A stretch of 64,000 bases of DNA from JACOND01 sp965202795 (GCA_965202795.1 OZ241848.1:2108001-2172000), one strand, 5' to 3'. Numbered from the stretch's first letter, positions 15,881 to 25,917 are shown. Numbers and translations: made by a program. The notes: generated from the sequence alone by a model not told the origin.

Positions 15881-17569
15881 ATGGATATGGAAAGGGAAAA
15901 GCTGGAGAGGCTGATACTCAAATCAAGCGCTTTCACGCCCATTCAGGCAAAAACTGTGCTGGACAGCCGGGACAGCCGGGGCCGCTCGCTTTTTGAAATT
16001 CTGAGCGGGAGAAAAACCGCGATCACAGCCGAGCAGGCCCTTTCCCAAGTGTGCCGCCATCTGCATGTCAGATTCCTTCCGGAAATCCCCTTTTCCGAGA
16101 TCCCCGCTGAGCTTGTCTCCGGCCTGCCCATCAATTACGCGAGAGAGCAAAACATCCTCCCCTTAAGGGAAAACAAGTCCTCCCTTCAGGTTTTGACCGG
16201 CAACCCCCTGAACTTTGAGACTCTGAACAGCCTGAAAGTGAAGTTTGGGAAAAATATTGAGCCGGTCATGAGCCCCAAGCTCAAAATCCAGGAGGCCATA
16301 AACCATGTCTATGAAAAAACCGCGCAGGATTTTACAGAGTTTGAGGACATCAAAACAGAGGAGTATGATTTAAACGATCCTGTGATTGACCTTCTGGACG
16401 CCAGGGACGAGGCGCCCATTATCAAGCTGGTCAATACCATCCTGGCGCGGGCGGTCAAGGAGCGGGCCTCCGACATTCATCTTGAGCCTTACGAAAAGGA
16501 GTTTTTGATCCGGTTTCGGGTGGACGGGGTTTTGTATTCTGTTTTGAAGCTGCAAAAGCGGCTCCAGAACGCCATTTCCTCGCGGATCAAAATCATGGGG
16601 CATTTGAATATAGCGGAAAAGCGGCTCCCTCAGGATGGGAGCATCCCCCTGAGGCTTGCGGGAAAGGACATTGACATCCGGCTGAACACTGTCCCCACAA
16701 GCTTTGGAGAGCGGCTGGCGCTTCGGCTGCAGGACCGATCCCAGACTTTTCTGCAGATTAACCAGCTGGGGCTTTCCGAAACATGCGTTGAAACCTGGAG
16801 GCGGCTTTTGGAAAAAAGCTATGGAATCATGCTGGCCACAGGCCCGACGGGCAGCGGCAAGTCCTCAACCCTTTACGCCTCGCTTGCGAAGATCAACTCC
16901 CCGGATGTGAATATCATCACGATTGAAGACCCTGTGGAGCAGAGGGTGCATGGGGTGGGGCAGATTCAGGTCAGCCCCAAAATCGGCCTCACTTTCGCCA
17001 ACGGGCTGAGATCCATTTTGCGCCAGGACCCGGATGTGATTATGGTCGGGGAGATCCGGGATCTGGAGACAATGAAAATCGCTGTCAACGCCTCTTTGAC
17101 AGGGCATTTGGTTCTTTCCAGCCTTCATACCAATGACTCGGCGGGGGTTTTTCCGCGGCTGATTGACATGGGCTGCGAGCCTTTTTTGATCGCCACATCC
17201 CTTTTGGGCGTGATCTCCCAGAGGCTTGTCCGAACGCTCTGCCCCCGCTGCAAAAAGCCCTATAAGCCGGACAGGAAAGAGCTTGAGGCGGCTGAGGCCA
17301 GGCTGCCTCCAAAAGCCTCCCTTTACAAAGCCAAAGGCTGCAGCGAGTGCAATTACAAGGGCTATATGGGAAGAACAGCCATAGCGGAAATCCTTGTTGT
17401 AAACGACAGAATACGATCGGACATTTTGCGAAGCGCGAGCGGGGCCGAGATAAAAAAAACCGCAATCAAAGAGGGGATGGTCACTTTCCGGGATCACGGC
17501 CTGCAAAAAGCGGCTCAGGGAATCACAACCCTTGAAGAGGCCCTGGCCAATACCCAGCTGGATATTTAA
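15881..17569 (+). CDS. pilB: type IV pilus assembly ATPase PilB
   Basis: The cytoplasmic hexameric ATPase that drives pilus extension. The 562-residue product (from the ATG at 15881) has the normal family length. It has an N-terminal MshEN-like domain, a Walker A motif (ATGPTGSGKSS, about 319-329), the Asp box/Walker B region (PDVIMVGEIRDLET) and the Zn-binding Cys pairs CPRC and CSEC (about 454-490) typical of PilB/GspE. The frame is open back to 15773, but that part is leader with a hairpin. A strong ribosome site is not evident. It could be a type II secretion GspE, but pilC and a pilin in the same window favour a pilus. Confidence 0.92.
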   Translation: MDMEREKLERLILKSSAFTPIQAKTVLDSRDSRGRSLFEILSGRKTAITAEQALSQVCRHLHVRFLPEIPFSEIPAELVSGLPINYAREQNILPLRENKSSLQVLTGNPLNFETLNSLKVKFGKNIEPVMSPKLKIQEAINHVYEKTAQDFTEFEDIKTEEYDLNDPVIDLLDARDEAPIIKLVNTILARAVKERASDIHLEPYEKEFLIRFRVDGVLYSVLKLQKRLQNAISSRIKIMGHLNIAEKRLPQDGSIPLRLAGKDIDIRLNTVPTSFGERLALRLQDRSQTFLQINQLGLSETCVETWRRLLEKSYGIMLATGPTGSGKSSTLYASLAKINSPDVNIITIEDPVEQRVHGVGQIQVSPKIGLTFANGLRSILRQDPDVIMVGEIRDLETMKIAVNASLTGHLVLSSLHTNDSAGVFPRLIDMGCEPFLIATSLLGVISQRLVRTLCPRCKKPYKPDRKELEAAEARLPPKASLYKAKGCSECNYKGYMGRTAIAEILVVNDRIRSDILRSASGAEIKKTAIKEGMVTFRDHGLQKAAQGITTLEEALANTQLDI

Positions 17570-17651
17570 AGCGAAGACCAGCGCCTGCAGCTTTTTTCGC
17601 TGCAGCCTCGCAGTCAATGGAAAATTTAATGATAATTTTTTATTTTTTTTG

Positions 17652-17680
17652 TTGACATGCAAAAGCCCGCGCTGTATGCT
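17652..17680 (+). promoter_or_regulatory. strong predicted sigma70 promoter
   Basis: TTGACA (17652-17657), a 17-base spacer and TATGCT (17675-17680), preceded by an A/T-rich stretch that could act as an UP element. It would drive the J-domain/ankyrin gene and possibly pilC behind it. The rest of the 17570-17907 gap holds a small CTGCAGC hairpin after pilB and a 24-base tandem repeat. Confidence 0.7.
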
Positions 17681-17791
17681 TTGTCTCTGTAATTGACAGA
17701 AGGGGCAGCTGGAGAGGGCATAAAAGGCGCGGAAAGAGGGGGCGGCCCCTGTTTGAGCTTGAGCAAAACCTGCGCAAAAAACCCCCGCGCC

Positions 17792-17887
17792 AGCCAAGCC
17801 GCCAGGCGGGCCCTCAGCCAAGCCGCCAGGCGGGCCCTCAGCCAAGCCGCCAGGCGGACCTTCAGCCAAGCCGCCAGGCGGACCTTC
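17792..17887. repeat. 24-base tandem repeat in a 5' leader
   Basis: Four full units of AGCCAAGCCGCCAGGCGG(G/A)CC(C/T)TC and a partial fifth fill the space from 17792 up to the ATG at 17908, downstream of the promoter at 17652. Each unit contains the self-pairing GCCGCCAGGCGGGC. The first two and the next two units are pairwise identical, suggesting stepwise duplication. Confidence 0.9.
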
Positions 17888-17907
17888 AGCCAAGCCGATG
17901 CGATGCT

Positions 17908-20574
17908 ATGAGAAAACTCTCTGTTTTTATTGTCTCTTTCTGCCTTTTGCCATGCGCCGCCGCCGCTGCCGCCGCTGGCGCCGCCGCGGGCGATCCTTAC
18001 AGACTCCTTGGCGTCCTGCCCGGACATTCCCCTGAAGACATTGACCGGGCCTTTCAGCGAATCAAATTCCGGATCCATCCCCAGCGCCGCCAGGGAAACC
18101 TGGAGGCGAAAGAGAGATTTCAGGAGCTGGAGCGGGCTTACAGCGAGCTTAAGGACCCGGATTTCCGGACCAGATACAACATTCATTTGCAAACTGGCGG
18201 GCAAAGCCCCCGGGAAGAAACAAATCTCTATAAAATTTTAGGGGTTTTGTCCGACAGCTCTCGGGAGGAGCTGACCAGGGCTTACAAGGAGGTCCGGGGG
18301 AGGATTCACCCTGACCGGCATGGAAACAGCCCTCTGGCCAATGAGCGGCTGCAGGAGCTTCAAAAAGCCCATTTATCGCTTGTAGACCCCCTGATCAGGG
18401 CGCGCCATGACCGGATTTTAAAAGGGGCCGGAGCGGCTTTAACGGAACAGCCGCAAGGCCGGCCCAATAAACAGGAACAGCCGGCAGGCCATCCAGACGA
18501 GCCGGCGGACTTTGCCGATCCGCCTCTGTCCCCCGCGGGGCCAGAGGCGGATATGGATATGGCCCGCCTCTGGCATGAGCAGGTCTTTGATCTGGCGCGG
18601 GAGCTGGAGAAAGCCGGCGGAGAGGAAGACCTGAAGGAGGCCATAGAGTGGCACCGCATGCTGGCCCAAAACAGTCACCTTGAAGCGATGCGGCGGCTGC
18701 CGAAGCTGCTGGAAAAATTCAATATGAAAGAAGCCCTTTACCGCTACAGGATTGCGGCGGCGGCCAAGGGCATTGGCGATGACTTCAGGCGGACAGCGGC
18801 TTTTCGCCAGGCCCAGATTTATCACCAGGGGTTTTCCAAAGATGGCCTGGAGATTATCCCCAAGGACCTGGAGAAAGCTGAGGAGCTTTACAGCGAGGCT
18901 TTCCAGCTGGGAGTCAGGCGGGAGGCCATTGCCGCGCAGCACGAGCGTCTGGAGGATTATGAAAAGGCTGAGAGATGGCTGTCAGATCCTGAGTCTTTTA
19001 GCGGCTATGCCTCTGTCCAGCAGGCCCCGCCGGCTGGCGGCGCCGCCTCCATAGCCGCCATGGAAAGGCCCATTTTTCAGCGGGGCGCAGCGGGGCTGGC
19101 GAAGGTCAGCCTTCCCCTGCATGAGGGGATTGCAGCTGCGGCGGACAGCCAAACATCCTCCGCTCTAAAAATAACCAGGGCCCTGTTAAAAAGCGGCGCG
19201 GACCCCAATGCCGCAAATGAGCGGGGGGAAACCCCCCTGTTTCTTGCCGCTGAAAATCTTTACCCGGGCGCGGCGCGGGCCTTGCTCAGGGCCGGAGCGG
19301 ACCCCGGCATCCCCAATCAAGACGGTGTTTTTCCCCTTCATGCCGCCATTGCCTCTTATGCGAAGAAGAGGCAAATCAAATCCTCTGAGGATCAGGACCG
19401 GAAAAATCAGCGCGTATATGACTTGACGGCTGAGAAGAAGTGGAAAGCCATCCTCTCTCAGGCTTGGGAGACGATTGTTTTGCTGGCCGATCATTTCAGC
19501 CTGCAGGCCCGGTCAGGCCCCAATTCAGAGACCGCTTTTGAAATGGCTGTCAATCTCGGCCTGCGGGATCTGGCGGCTCAGATAGAGGCAGAGGCCCCTC
19601 TTGATTATCTCACAAGCGAAGAGCGGCAGCGGATCTCCCGGCGGGCCATTTCCACAGGCTCGGAGGAGATTTTTCTGCGCCTCGCGCATCCATCAAAATC
19701 CAAGAGAGCGCGCGCCCTGTTTCAGGAGGGGGAAATAGAGGAAATGCTGGGCGCGGTTGATATTCACAGGCAAAGAAACGCCCTTTCAGCCTTTCAGAAA
19801 AAAACAGGCCCGCTGGCGCCGGAAGACCAGGAAGATCTGGCCTCTCTGGCTCGGGGAGCCGCGACTTTTGAGCTGCAGGCAGCTGCTTTAAAGGTTTTAA
19901 AGCAGCGCCCGCCCCATGATGAGGCCGCTCAAGAGGATTTGATTGAATTCGCCCGGTCAAGCCTGAGCGGAGGATCTTCATGGAATGAATGGGAAATCAG
20001 ATCCCTTTTGTATGACATTATATCAGCTTTTCGCCCCTCATCCTCAGGCGCTCAGGAGGATCTGGCGGAGCTGGCTGTTTCTGAAAATCCCCTGGAAACC
20101 TCCCTCCCCAAAGCGGCCATTGACGCCCTGGACAGAATGCCTTTTTACAGCCGGGCCGCGGCAAGGGCGCTTTTTGATGGCATGGAATTTGAAGGCCTTT
20201 CTCCGGCCATGCGGCAGCGGATCGCGCAGTCTCTTGCGGATTTCCGCTTCGCCAAAGGATATCCAATGCTTGAGGCGGAAAATGAATCCGCAGAGAAACA
20301 AGCCCGCTTAAACAATCAGGCAGCGGAAAGGCTTCAAAACCTCAGCCTGAAGGAGAAAGCCATTTCCCTTTTGCCGGTGGGCTTTCCCGCTTCGGCAGGC
20401 TCTTCGCTCACAGCTTATGCCATTGCCGGCGGCCATACTATTGAGGCTGTTATGGCTGGCATAATAGGCGCAGGCGTGACTTTTATTTCATCCTTTCTGA
20501 CATGGGAGATAAGAGATTCTATGAAAGAAAAACGGGAAAAATTATTTAAGCGCTGCCGCAGAGCTTTTGAATAA
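17908..20574 (+). CDS. secreted double J-domain / ankyrin-repeat protein
   Basis: An 888-residue protein with a signal peptide (LSVFIVSFCLLPCAAAAA). Two DnaJ-like J-domains follow. The first (about 30-90, starting DPYRLLGVLPG) has HPQ at 57 in place of HPD, and the second (about 105-170, NLYKILGVLSDSS) keeps HPD at 134. A helical Sel1/TPR-like region (about 210-360) and ankyrin repeats (about 410-500; SGADPNAANERGETPLFLAA) come next, then HEAT-like helices and two C-terminal hydrophobic segments. J-domains call on a DnaK partner, normally cytoplasmic, so export would be odd. It lies between pilB and pilC on the same strand. Confidence 0.75.
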   Translation: MRKLSVFIVSFCLLPCAAAAAAAGAAAGDPYRLLGVLPGHSPEDIDRAFQRIKFRIHPQRRQGNLEAKERFQELERAYSELKDPDFRTRYNIHLQTGGQSPREETNLYKILGVLSDSSREELTRAYKEVRGRIHPDRHGNSPLANERLQELQKAHLSLVDPLIRARHDRILKGAGAALTEQPQGRPNKQEQPAGHPDEPADFADPPLSPAGPEADMDMARLWHEQVFDLARELEKAGGEEDLKEAIEWHRMLAQNSHLEAMRRLPKLLEKFNMKEALYRYRIAAAAKGIGDDFRRTAAFRQAQIYHQGFSKDGLEIIPKDLEKAEELYSEAFQLGVRREAIAAQHERLEDYEKAERWLSDPESFSGYASVQQAPPAGGAASIAAMERPIFQRGAAGLAKVSLPLHEGIAAAADSQTSSALKITRALLKSGADPNAANERGETPLFLAAENLYPGAARALLRAGADPGIPNQDGVFPLHAAIASYAKKRQIKSSEDQDRKNQRVYDLTAEKKWKAILSQAWETIVLLADHFSLQARSGPNSETAFEMAVNLGLRDLAAQIEAEAPLDYLTSEERQRISRRAISTGSEEIFLRLAHPSKSKRARALFQEGEIEEMLGAVDIHRQRNALSAFQKKTGPLAPEDQEDLASLARGAATFELQAAALKVLKQRPPHDEAAQEDLIEFARSSLSGGSSWNEWEIRSLLYDIISAFRPSSSGAQEDLAELAVSENPLETSLPKAAIDALDRMPFYSRAAARALFDGMEFEGLSPAMRQRIAQSLADFRFAKGYPMLEAENESAEKQARLNNQAAERLQNLSLKEKAISLLPVGFPASAGSSLTAYAIAGGHTIEAVMAGIIGAGVTFISSFLTWEIRDSMKEKREKLFKRCRRAFE

Positions 20575-20632
20575 ACAGGTTTTTGCTTTTTTCCGCGGCT
20601 TATGGTGATAATATGGCTTTCGGGGGCTGCAA

Positions 20633-21841
20633 ATGCCGGTTTTTGAATACAAGGGGCTGGATCAGTCTGGGAAGCTCCTGAAGGGAACTGAGGAGGCGGA
20701 GAGCCTCCGGGCCGCCAAGGAGGCTCTGAAAAAACAGGGCCTGTTTCTTCAGGAAATCAAAATCAGAGCGCTGGGGGCGGCCAAAAAAGGCCGGGTTTTT
20801 TCGCCAAAAAAAGCCAAAACAAAGGATCTGGCGGTTTTTACCCGGCTGCTCTCAACCCTTTTGAAATCAAACATCCCTCTGGTGGAGGCCCTGGAGGCCA
20901 TCTCCGAGCAGACCCCGGACCCGTATTTTGCCGGCTGCATCATCCATATAAAAGAGCAGGTGAACCAGGGAAAGCCCTTTTACCTCTCCCTGAAGGAGCA
21001 TCCCTCAATTTTTGACAGCATTTTTGTCTCGCTCTGTGAATCAGGGGAGACCGGGGGAAATTTGGACGAAATACTGGAAAAGCTGGCTGATTTGATGGAA
21101 AAGCGCTCCGAAATCGCCAACAAAGTGACTTCGGCCCTGATTTACCCCGGCATTTTGTTTTTCATCACGATCTGCATCATGGTTGTCATCTGCAATTATG
21201 TGATTCCCTCTGTGGTTGAGCTGTTTGAAAACAAAGATGACCTGCCATGGATGACCAGATTCACCATTGGATTGAGCGGGTTTTTGATCAATTACTGGCT
21301 CAGCCTTCTTGCGGGCCTGGCCGCCTCTGGATTTTTGTTTCTCAAATGGAAAAAAACCCGCAGCGGCAAGCCTGTCTGGGACCGATTCCTCCTCTCCCTT
21401 CCTGTGGCGGGCCGCCTGATCCGGGCGGCTGACATATCAATGTTCTCCCGAACGCTGGCCGCCCTTCTGCATGGCGGCGTGCCTGTTTTGCGCTCCCTTG
21501 ACATTGTGAAAAATGTCGCCCGAAACGAAATGATCCGAAAAGCCATAGCCAGCGCCAGAGAAAACATCAAAGAGGGGGAGTCCATTGTGGCGCCTCTAAG
21601 GCGCTCCGGGCAGTTTCCCCCTGTGGCCCTGCAGATGATCCGCATTGGGGAAAAAACCGGAGAGCTGGAAAACATGCTGGATCATATCAGCCAGGCCTAT
21701 GACCGCCAGGTGGAGCTGGAAGTTGGCGCCTTTACGGCCCTTTTAGGCCCTGTCATGCTGATTGTCATGGCGGGGCTGATAGGATTTATTATCATTTCCA
21801 TTATGCTGCCCATGCTGGGATCGTTTGGCGATCTGGGCTAA
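20633..21841 (+). CDS. pilC: type IV pilus inner-membrane platform protein PilC
   Basis: PilC/GspF is the inner-membrane platform on which PilB works. The 402-residue product has the family length and two T2SSF domains. It has the N-terminal FEYKGLDQSGKLLKGTEEA segment, the FTRLLSTLLKSNIPLVEALE motif, a membrane helix around 165-190, a repeat of the domain with FSRTLAALLHGGVPVLRSLD, and a C-terminal helix (GPVMLIVMAGLIGFIIISIM). Its own ATG at 20633 follows the J-domain gene by 58 bases. pilT is not in the window. Confidence 0.93.
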   Translation: MPVFEYKGLDQSGKLLKGTEEAESLRAAKEALKKQGLFLQEIKIRALGAAKKGRVFSPKKAKTKDLAVFTRLLSTLLKSNIPLVEALEAISEQTPDPYFAGCIIHIKEQVNQGKPFYLSLKEHPSIFDSIFVSLCESGETGGNLDEILEKLADLMEKRSEIANKVTSALIYPGILFFITICIMVVICNYVIPSVVELFENKDDLPWMTRFTIGLSGFLINYWLSLLAGLAASGFLFLKWKKTRSGKPVWDRFLLSLPVAGRLIRAADISMFSRTLAALLHGGVPVLRSLDIVKNVARNEMIRKAIASARENIKEGESIVAPLRRSGQFPPVALQMIRIGEKTGELENMLDHISQAYDRQVELEVGAFTALLGPVMLIVMAGLIGFIIISIMLPMLGSFGDLG

Positions 21842-21970
21842 AGGCCGGACTGCTCTGCCGGCAAACAAAAAGCCCAAACATGGAGTTTAGCCTTGCGCGC
21901 GGGCCGGCTCAGCCATTAAGCTCAAAGGCGCCCTAAAAAAAGCCTCATCTGAATCTGGAGAAAGCCCTCA

Positions 21971-24900
21971 ATGAAACCCGCCGCAGCCGCTTCAGCGCCA
22001 AAAAAAAATTCAAAGCCCGCCGCCGCGCAAAAAAAGCCGCAGCCTCAGGGCTGTTCCGCCAGAGGAAAGCTGCGCGGATCTGCCGCTGCCAAAAACAAGC
22101 ATGATTTTCAGGCGGATTCGTTTATCCGCAGGCATATCGGCCCCAGCCAGAGGGAGATGGCGGAAATGCTCAAAACCCTTGGGGTTTCGTCTCTTGAGGA
22201 GCTGATGCGGGAGACCCTGCCCCCGGAAACCCAGTCCGCAAAGTCAGAGGCGCTGCCACCCTGGCCTGAGCTTTCCGAGCGGCAGGTTTTGAGCCGCGCC
22301 AGGCGGCTTTCGGAAAAAAACCGGGTTTTTAAATCCTATATCGGCATGGGATACGCCCCCGCAATGACTCCGCCCGCTCTGGCTAGAAACATCCTGGAAA
22401 ACCCCCTTTGGCACACATCCTACACGCCCTATCAGGCCGAGCTGGCGCAGGGGCGGCTGGAGGCGCTTTTGAATTTTCAGACAATGACTGCAGATTTGAC
22501 AGGCATGGAGCTTGCCTGCGCCTCTCTTTTAGATGAGGGGACCGCCGCGGCGGAGGCCCTTGCCCTTCTCAAAAAAGCGCAGGCTGGCTTGACAGAGGAA
22601 AACCCCCGCGCCAGCTCAAAAACCCCGGCCCGCCGGTTTTTTGCCGACAGCAGAGTGTTTCCTCAAACCCTTGAGGTCCTGAAAACCCGCTCCCGCGCCC
22701 TGGGCTGGATCATGGAAACCGGCCATTTTGAGGAGTTTCAAACATTCATCTCCAAAAAATACCCTCCAAAAGCGGGGCGCCTGGCCGGCGGCGAATACTT
22801 CGCAGTCATCCTTCAGTATCCCGACAGCCATGGAGAGGTTAAAGATCTGGAGCCGTTTTTTAAAGCCATGGAAAGCCAGCTTGTTTTGCCGGCGGCGGTT
22901 TCTGACTTGCTGAGCCTGGCCATTTTGAAGCCTCCGGGGGAAATGGGCGCTTATGCTGTGGCCGGATCAGCTCAGAGGTTTGGCCTTCCGCTTTTTTTTG
23001 GAGGCCCGCATGCGGCTTATCTTGCCGCGCGGAAAAATCTCAGCCGCCTGATGCCGGGCCGGATTGTCGGGGTTTCAAAAGACCGCCATGGCCGGCCGGC
23101 CCTCAGGCTGGCCCTGCAAACGCGGGAGCAGCATATCCGAAGGGAAAAAGCCACCAGCAATATCTGCACCTCGCAGGCGCTTTTGGCCACAATGGCGGGC
23201 TTTTGGGCGGTCTATCATGGGCCAGATGGAATAAAAAAAATTGCCAGTAAAATCAATTATTTAGCAAAAAAACTTCACACATTGCTTGAGGATTTTTCCT
23301 GGGAGCGGCGGGCGGCTTCCGGCGGAGGATGGAGTCTTTTGAGCCGGAGTTTTTTTGACACGGTCCAGCTGAGGCTTCCCTCTGAGGCTGAGGCGGCGGC
23401 CCTTCAAAAAGCTTTTTGGAAACGGGGGATCAACCTGGGCCGCCCTCAGCCGGACATCCTTTCCTGGACTTTGAGCGAGCTGACGGAAGAGGAAGATCTT
23501 TTGGAGATCAAAGAGATTTTGGAGTCCGCCAGTTTAGCGGAGGCGCGGAAGCGGCCGCGAGGCCGGGCAGGCGCGCAGCCGTCCGGCATTCCGCCTCATC
23601 TTCAAAGACAGAGTCTGTTTCTGGCCCATCCCGTGTTCAACAGCTTTCATTCAGAGACTGAGCTTTTGAGATACATCCGCCGCCTTCAGGACAAGGAGCT
23701 TTCGCTGGCCCACTCAATGATTCCGCTGGGATCCTGCACAATGAAGCTCAACGCCGCCGCTGAGCTGCTTCCCCTCAGCTGGGAGGCTTTTTCCGGCATT
23801 CATCCCTTTGCTCCCAAAAAGCAGGCGGCTGGCTGGCTGGAAATCATAAGCGAGCTGGAGGAAAAGCTTTGCGCCATCACGGGCTTCCACAGGTTTTCCT
23901 TTCAGCCCAATGCCGGCTCTCAAGGGGAATACGCGGGGCTTTTGGCTATCCGGCGCTATTATGAAAGCCGGGGCCAAAAGCGGCTGCCCGCTGCGGCGCC
24001 TCCTGATTCCGCAAGAGATATATGCCTGATCCCTGTGTCCGCGCACGGAACCAACCCGGCAAGCGCCATAATGGCCGGGATGCGGGTCATTCCCCTGCTC
24101 TGCAAAAAAGACGGCAGCCTGGATCAAGACGATCTGGACAAAAAGCTTGAGGCTTATGGGGGCCGGCTGGCCTGCCTGATGCTCACCTATCCCTCCACTT
24201 ATGGGATTTTTGAGGAGGGCGTTAAGGGGATCTGCGCAAAAATCCATAAATTTGGAGGCAAAGTGTATTTGGACGGCGCCAATATGAACGCCCTTTTGGG
24301 GCTTTGCCTGCCGCAAAGCCTTGGATTTGATGTCTGCCACTTGAATCTTCACAAAACCTTTTGCATTCCCCATGGCGGGGGCGGCCCGGGGGCCGGCCCT
24401 GTGGGAGTCACAGAGGAGCTGGCGCCATTTTTGCCCGGCCATTTTTTGTTTAAGGACAGCCCATCTGGCGCTGTCAGCTCCGCGCCCTGGGGAAGCGCGG
24501 GGATTTTGCCCATTTCCTGGGCCTATATCCAGCTTATGGGCCGAAAGGGGCTGAAACAATCCGCTCAGACAGCCATTGCCTCCGCCAATTACATAGCTGA
24601 GAGGCTGAGCAGGCATTACCGCATTTTGTTTAGGGGGCGGGGGGGGCGGGTCGCGCACGAGTGCATTTTGGATTTGAGAAAATTTGCGGTTTCCGCCAGG
24701 GTGTCTGTGGATGATGTGGCCAAAAGGCTTATGGATTACGGCTTTCACGCGCCCACAATGTCATGGCCTGTTCCCGGAACCCTAATGGCTGAGCCTTCGG
24801 AAAGCGAATCCAAGGCTGAAATCGACAGATTTTGCGAGGCTATGATTGAAATCCGCCGGGAGATTGCCGAAATTGAGTCCGGCCGGCTGGCGGCTGACAA

Positions 24901-25117
24901 AAGCCCGCTGAAATCCGCGCCTCATGTTATAGAGGACGCTGTGGCGGAAACATGGCCCTTTGCCTGCAGCCGGCAAAAGGCCTTTTATCCGCTGCCATGG
25001 GTCAGGGAGAGAAAATTCTGGCCTCCGGTTTCGCGGGTGGAAAACAGCTATGGCGACATCAACCTCTTTTGCTCCTGCCTGCCGATGCCCTCCCCTCCTC
25101 CAGAGGGCGCGGCTTAG
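21971..25117 (+). CDS. gcvP: glycine dehydrogenase (decarboxylating), P protein
   Basis: The PLP enzyme of the glycine cleavage system, which decarboxylates glycine and passes the aminomethyl group to lipoyl-GcvH. The 1048-residue product is the fused (PA+PB) form. It opens with a basic Ala/Lys extension of about 45 residues, then RRHIGPSQREMAEMLKTLG, the usual N-terminal motif. The PLP lysine is near residue 794 in NLHKTFCIPHGGGGPG. SVSAHGTNPASAIMAG (written in the protein as PVSAHGTNPASA) is another family hallmark. No gcvT, gcvH or glycine-riboswitch motif lies beside it, so partners must be elsewhere. Confidence 0.95.
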   Translation: MKPAAAASAPKKNSKPAAAQKKPQPQGCSARGKLRGSAAAKNKHDFQADSFIRRHIGPSQREMAEMLKTLGVSSLEELMRETLPPETQSAKSEALPPWPELSERQVLSRARRLSEKNRVFKSYIGMGYAPAMTPPALARNILENPLWHTSYTPYQAELAQGRLEALLNFQTMTADLTGMELACASLLDEGTAAAEALALLKKAQAGLTEENPRASSKTPARRFFADSRVFPQTLEVLKTRSRALGWIMETGHFEEFQTFISKKYPPKAGRLAGGEYFAVILQYPDSHGEVKDLEPFFKAMESQLVLPAAVSDLLSLAILKPPGEMGAYAVAGSAQRFGLPLFFGGPHAAYLAARKNLSRLMPGRIVGVSKDRHGRPALRLALQTREQHIRREKATSNICTSQALLATMAGFWAVYHGPDGIKKIASKINYLAKKLHTLLEDFSWERRAASGGGWSLLSRSFFDTVQLRLPSEAEAAALQKAFWKRGINLGRPQPDILSWTLSELTEEEDLLEIKEILESASLAEARKRPRGRAGAQPSGIPPHLQRQSLFLAHPVFNSFHSETELLRYIRRLQDKELSLAHSMIPLGSCTMKLNAAAELLPLSWEAFSGIHPFAPKKQAAGWLEIISELEEKLCAITGFHRFSFQPNAGSQGEYAGLLAIRRYYESRGQKRLPAAAPPDSARDICLIPVSAHGTNPASAIMAGMRVIPLLCKKDGSLDQDDLDKKLEAYGGRLACLMLTYPSTYGIFEEGVKGICAKIHKFGGKVYLDGANMNALLGLCLPQSLGFDVCHLNLHKTFCIPHGGGGPGAGPVGVTEELAPFLPGHFLFKDSPSGAVSSAPWGSAGILPISWAYIQLMGRKGLKQSAQTAIASANYIAERLSRHYRILFRGRGGRVAHECILDLRKFAVSARVSVDDVAKRLMDYGFHAPTMSWPVPGTLMAEPSESESKAEIDRFCEAMIEIRREIAEIESGRLAADKSPLKSAPHVIEDAVAETWPFACSRQKAFYPLPWVRERKFWPPVSRVENSYGDINLFCSCLPMPSPPPEGAA

Positions 25118-25377
25118 CGGATTTTTTTAAATTGCGCCAGAATCTTCTAACTGATTGATGCCAGGTTATTTCAGAGCAAACAGGGGCGGAATGCGCGGGT
25201 TTCCGGCCATGCGCTAATTGAAGATAATGGCGTGGTTTCTGATGGGGGCGGGTTGGAGATAAGGGGTGGGTTTTTTCCCATGGGAAAGTTAAAGGCCATG
25301 AAAAGATTGGCGGCCCATTTCCGAGCTTCTGGAACTGATTCTCGCAAGAGGAATGCTTTTAAAGCCATGAGGGCTTT

Positions 25378-25917
25378 TTATTCCCATTCCCCCTTGGCGC
25401 ATATTTTTTGTTTGCTGTCCTCCAGCAGCTTGATAAAGCATTTGATGTCTTTCCGCCAGTCTTGAATCTGAGGCTCCGCGCCGCATTTTGCGCGCTTAAA
25501 ATTTGTCAGGCTTTCATCCCCGCCCCCGCTCCATCGGTCCGCCCACTCCACTGTCAATGGATAGTCTCTGCTGAGGCTGTCATGCTGAAAGCCGGAATAA
25601 GCGCCTTTTATTCTTATTTCATTTTGAATTTCCGCGCTTGAGGCATCGGAAATCTCCTTGAGCTTGTTTTTGATTTCCGCGCGCGGCCGGCGCTTGCAGT
25701 CAAAAAAGGCCGTCACCGCCGGAGACAGCCCAGACAAATAAGCGGCCGCCTGGGCCGTGTTATCCGGCAGCGAGCCTTTCATGCATTGAATATCTATATC
25801 AAGCGCAAAACGGCATATCTTCTGGTATGGGGTCTGAGGGGCGGCGGACGAGCCTCCGTTTCCGCCGCAGCCGGAAAAAGCCGCCGCGAAGGCCGCGCCT
25901 ATAAACATTTGCCTCAT
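25378..25917 (-). CDS. small lipoprotein of unknown function
   Basis: A 179-residue protein from the ATG at 25917, preceded by AAGGGA. It opens with MRQMFIGAAFAAAFSGC, a lipoprotein signal with FSGC as lipobox. The mature part is charged and holds several Cys residues (KICRFALDIDIQC, FFDCKRR, KCGAEPQ, IKCFIKLL, KICAKGEWE), which may form disulfides in the periplasm. No family is recognised. It follows the WG-repeat gene by 55 bases on the same strand. The gap 25118-25377 toward gcvP has no gene I can support. Confidence 0.55.
   Translation of the reverse strand: MRQMFIGAAFAAAFSGCGGNGGSSAAPQTPYQKICRFALDIDIQCMKGSLPDNTAQAAAYLSGLSPAVTAFFDCKRRPRAEIKNKLKEISDASSAEIQNEIRIKGAYSGFQHDSLSRDYPLTVEWADRWSGGGDESLTNFKRAKCGAEPQIQDWRKDIKCFIKLLEDSKQKICAKGEWE

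Noticed and set aside
21842..21970. Glycine riboswitch before gcvP
   Set aside because: The 129 bases upstream lack the conserved glycine-aptamer core and are too short for a tandem aptamer.
25171..25465. Short frames between gcvP and the lipoprotein gene
   Set aside because: Neither strand gives a start with ribosome site or a protein-like composition.
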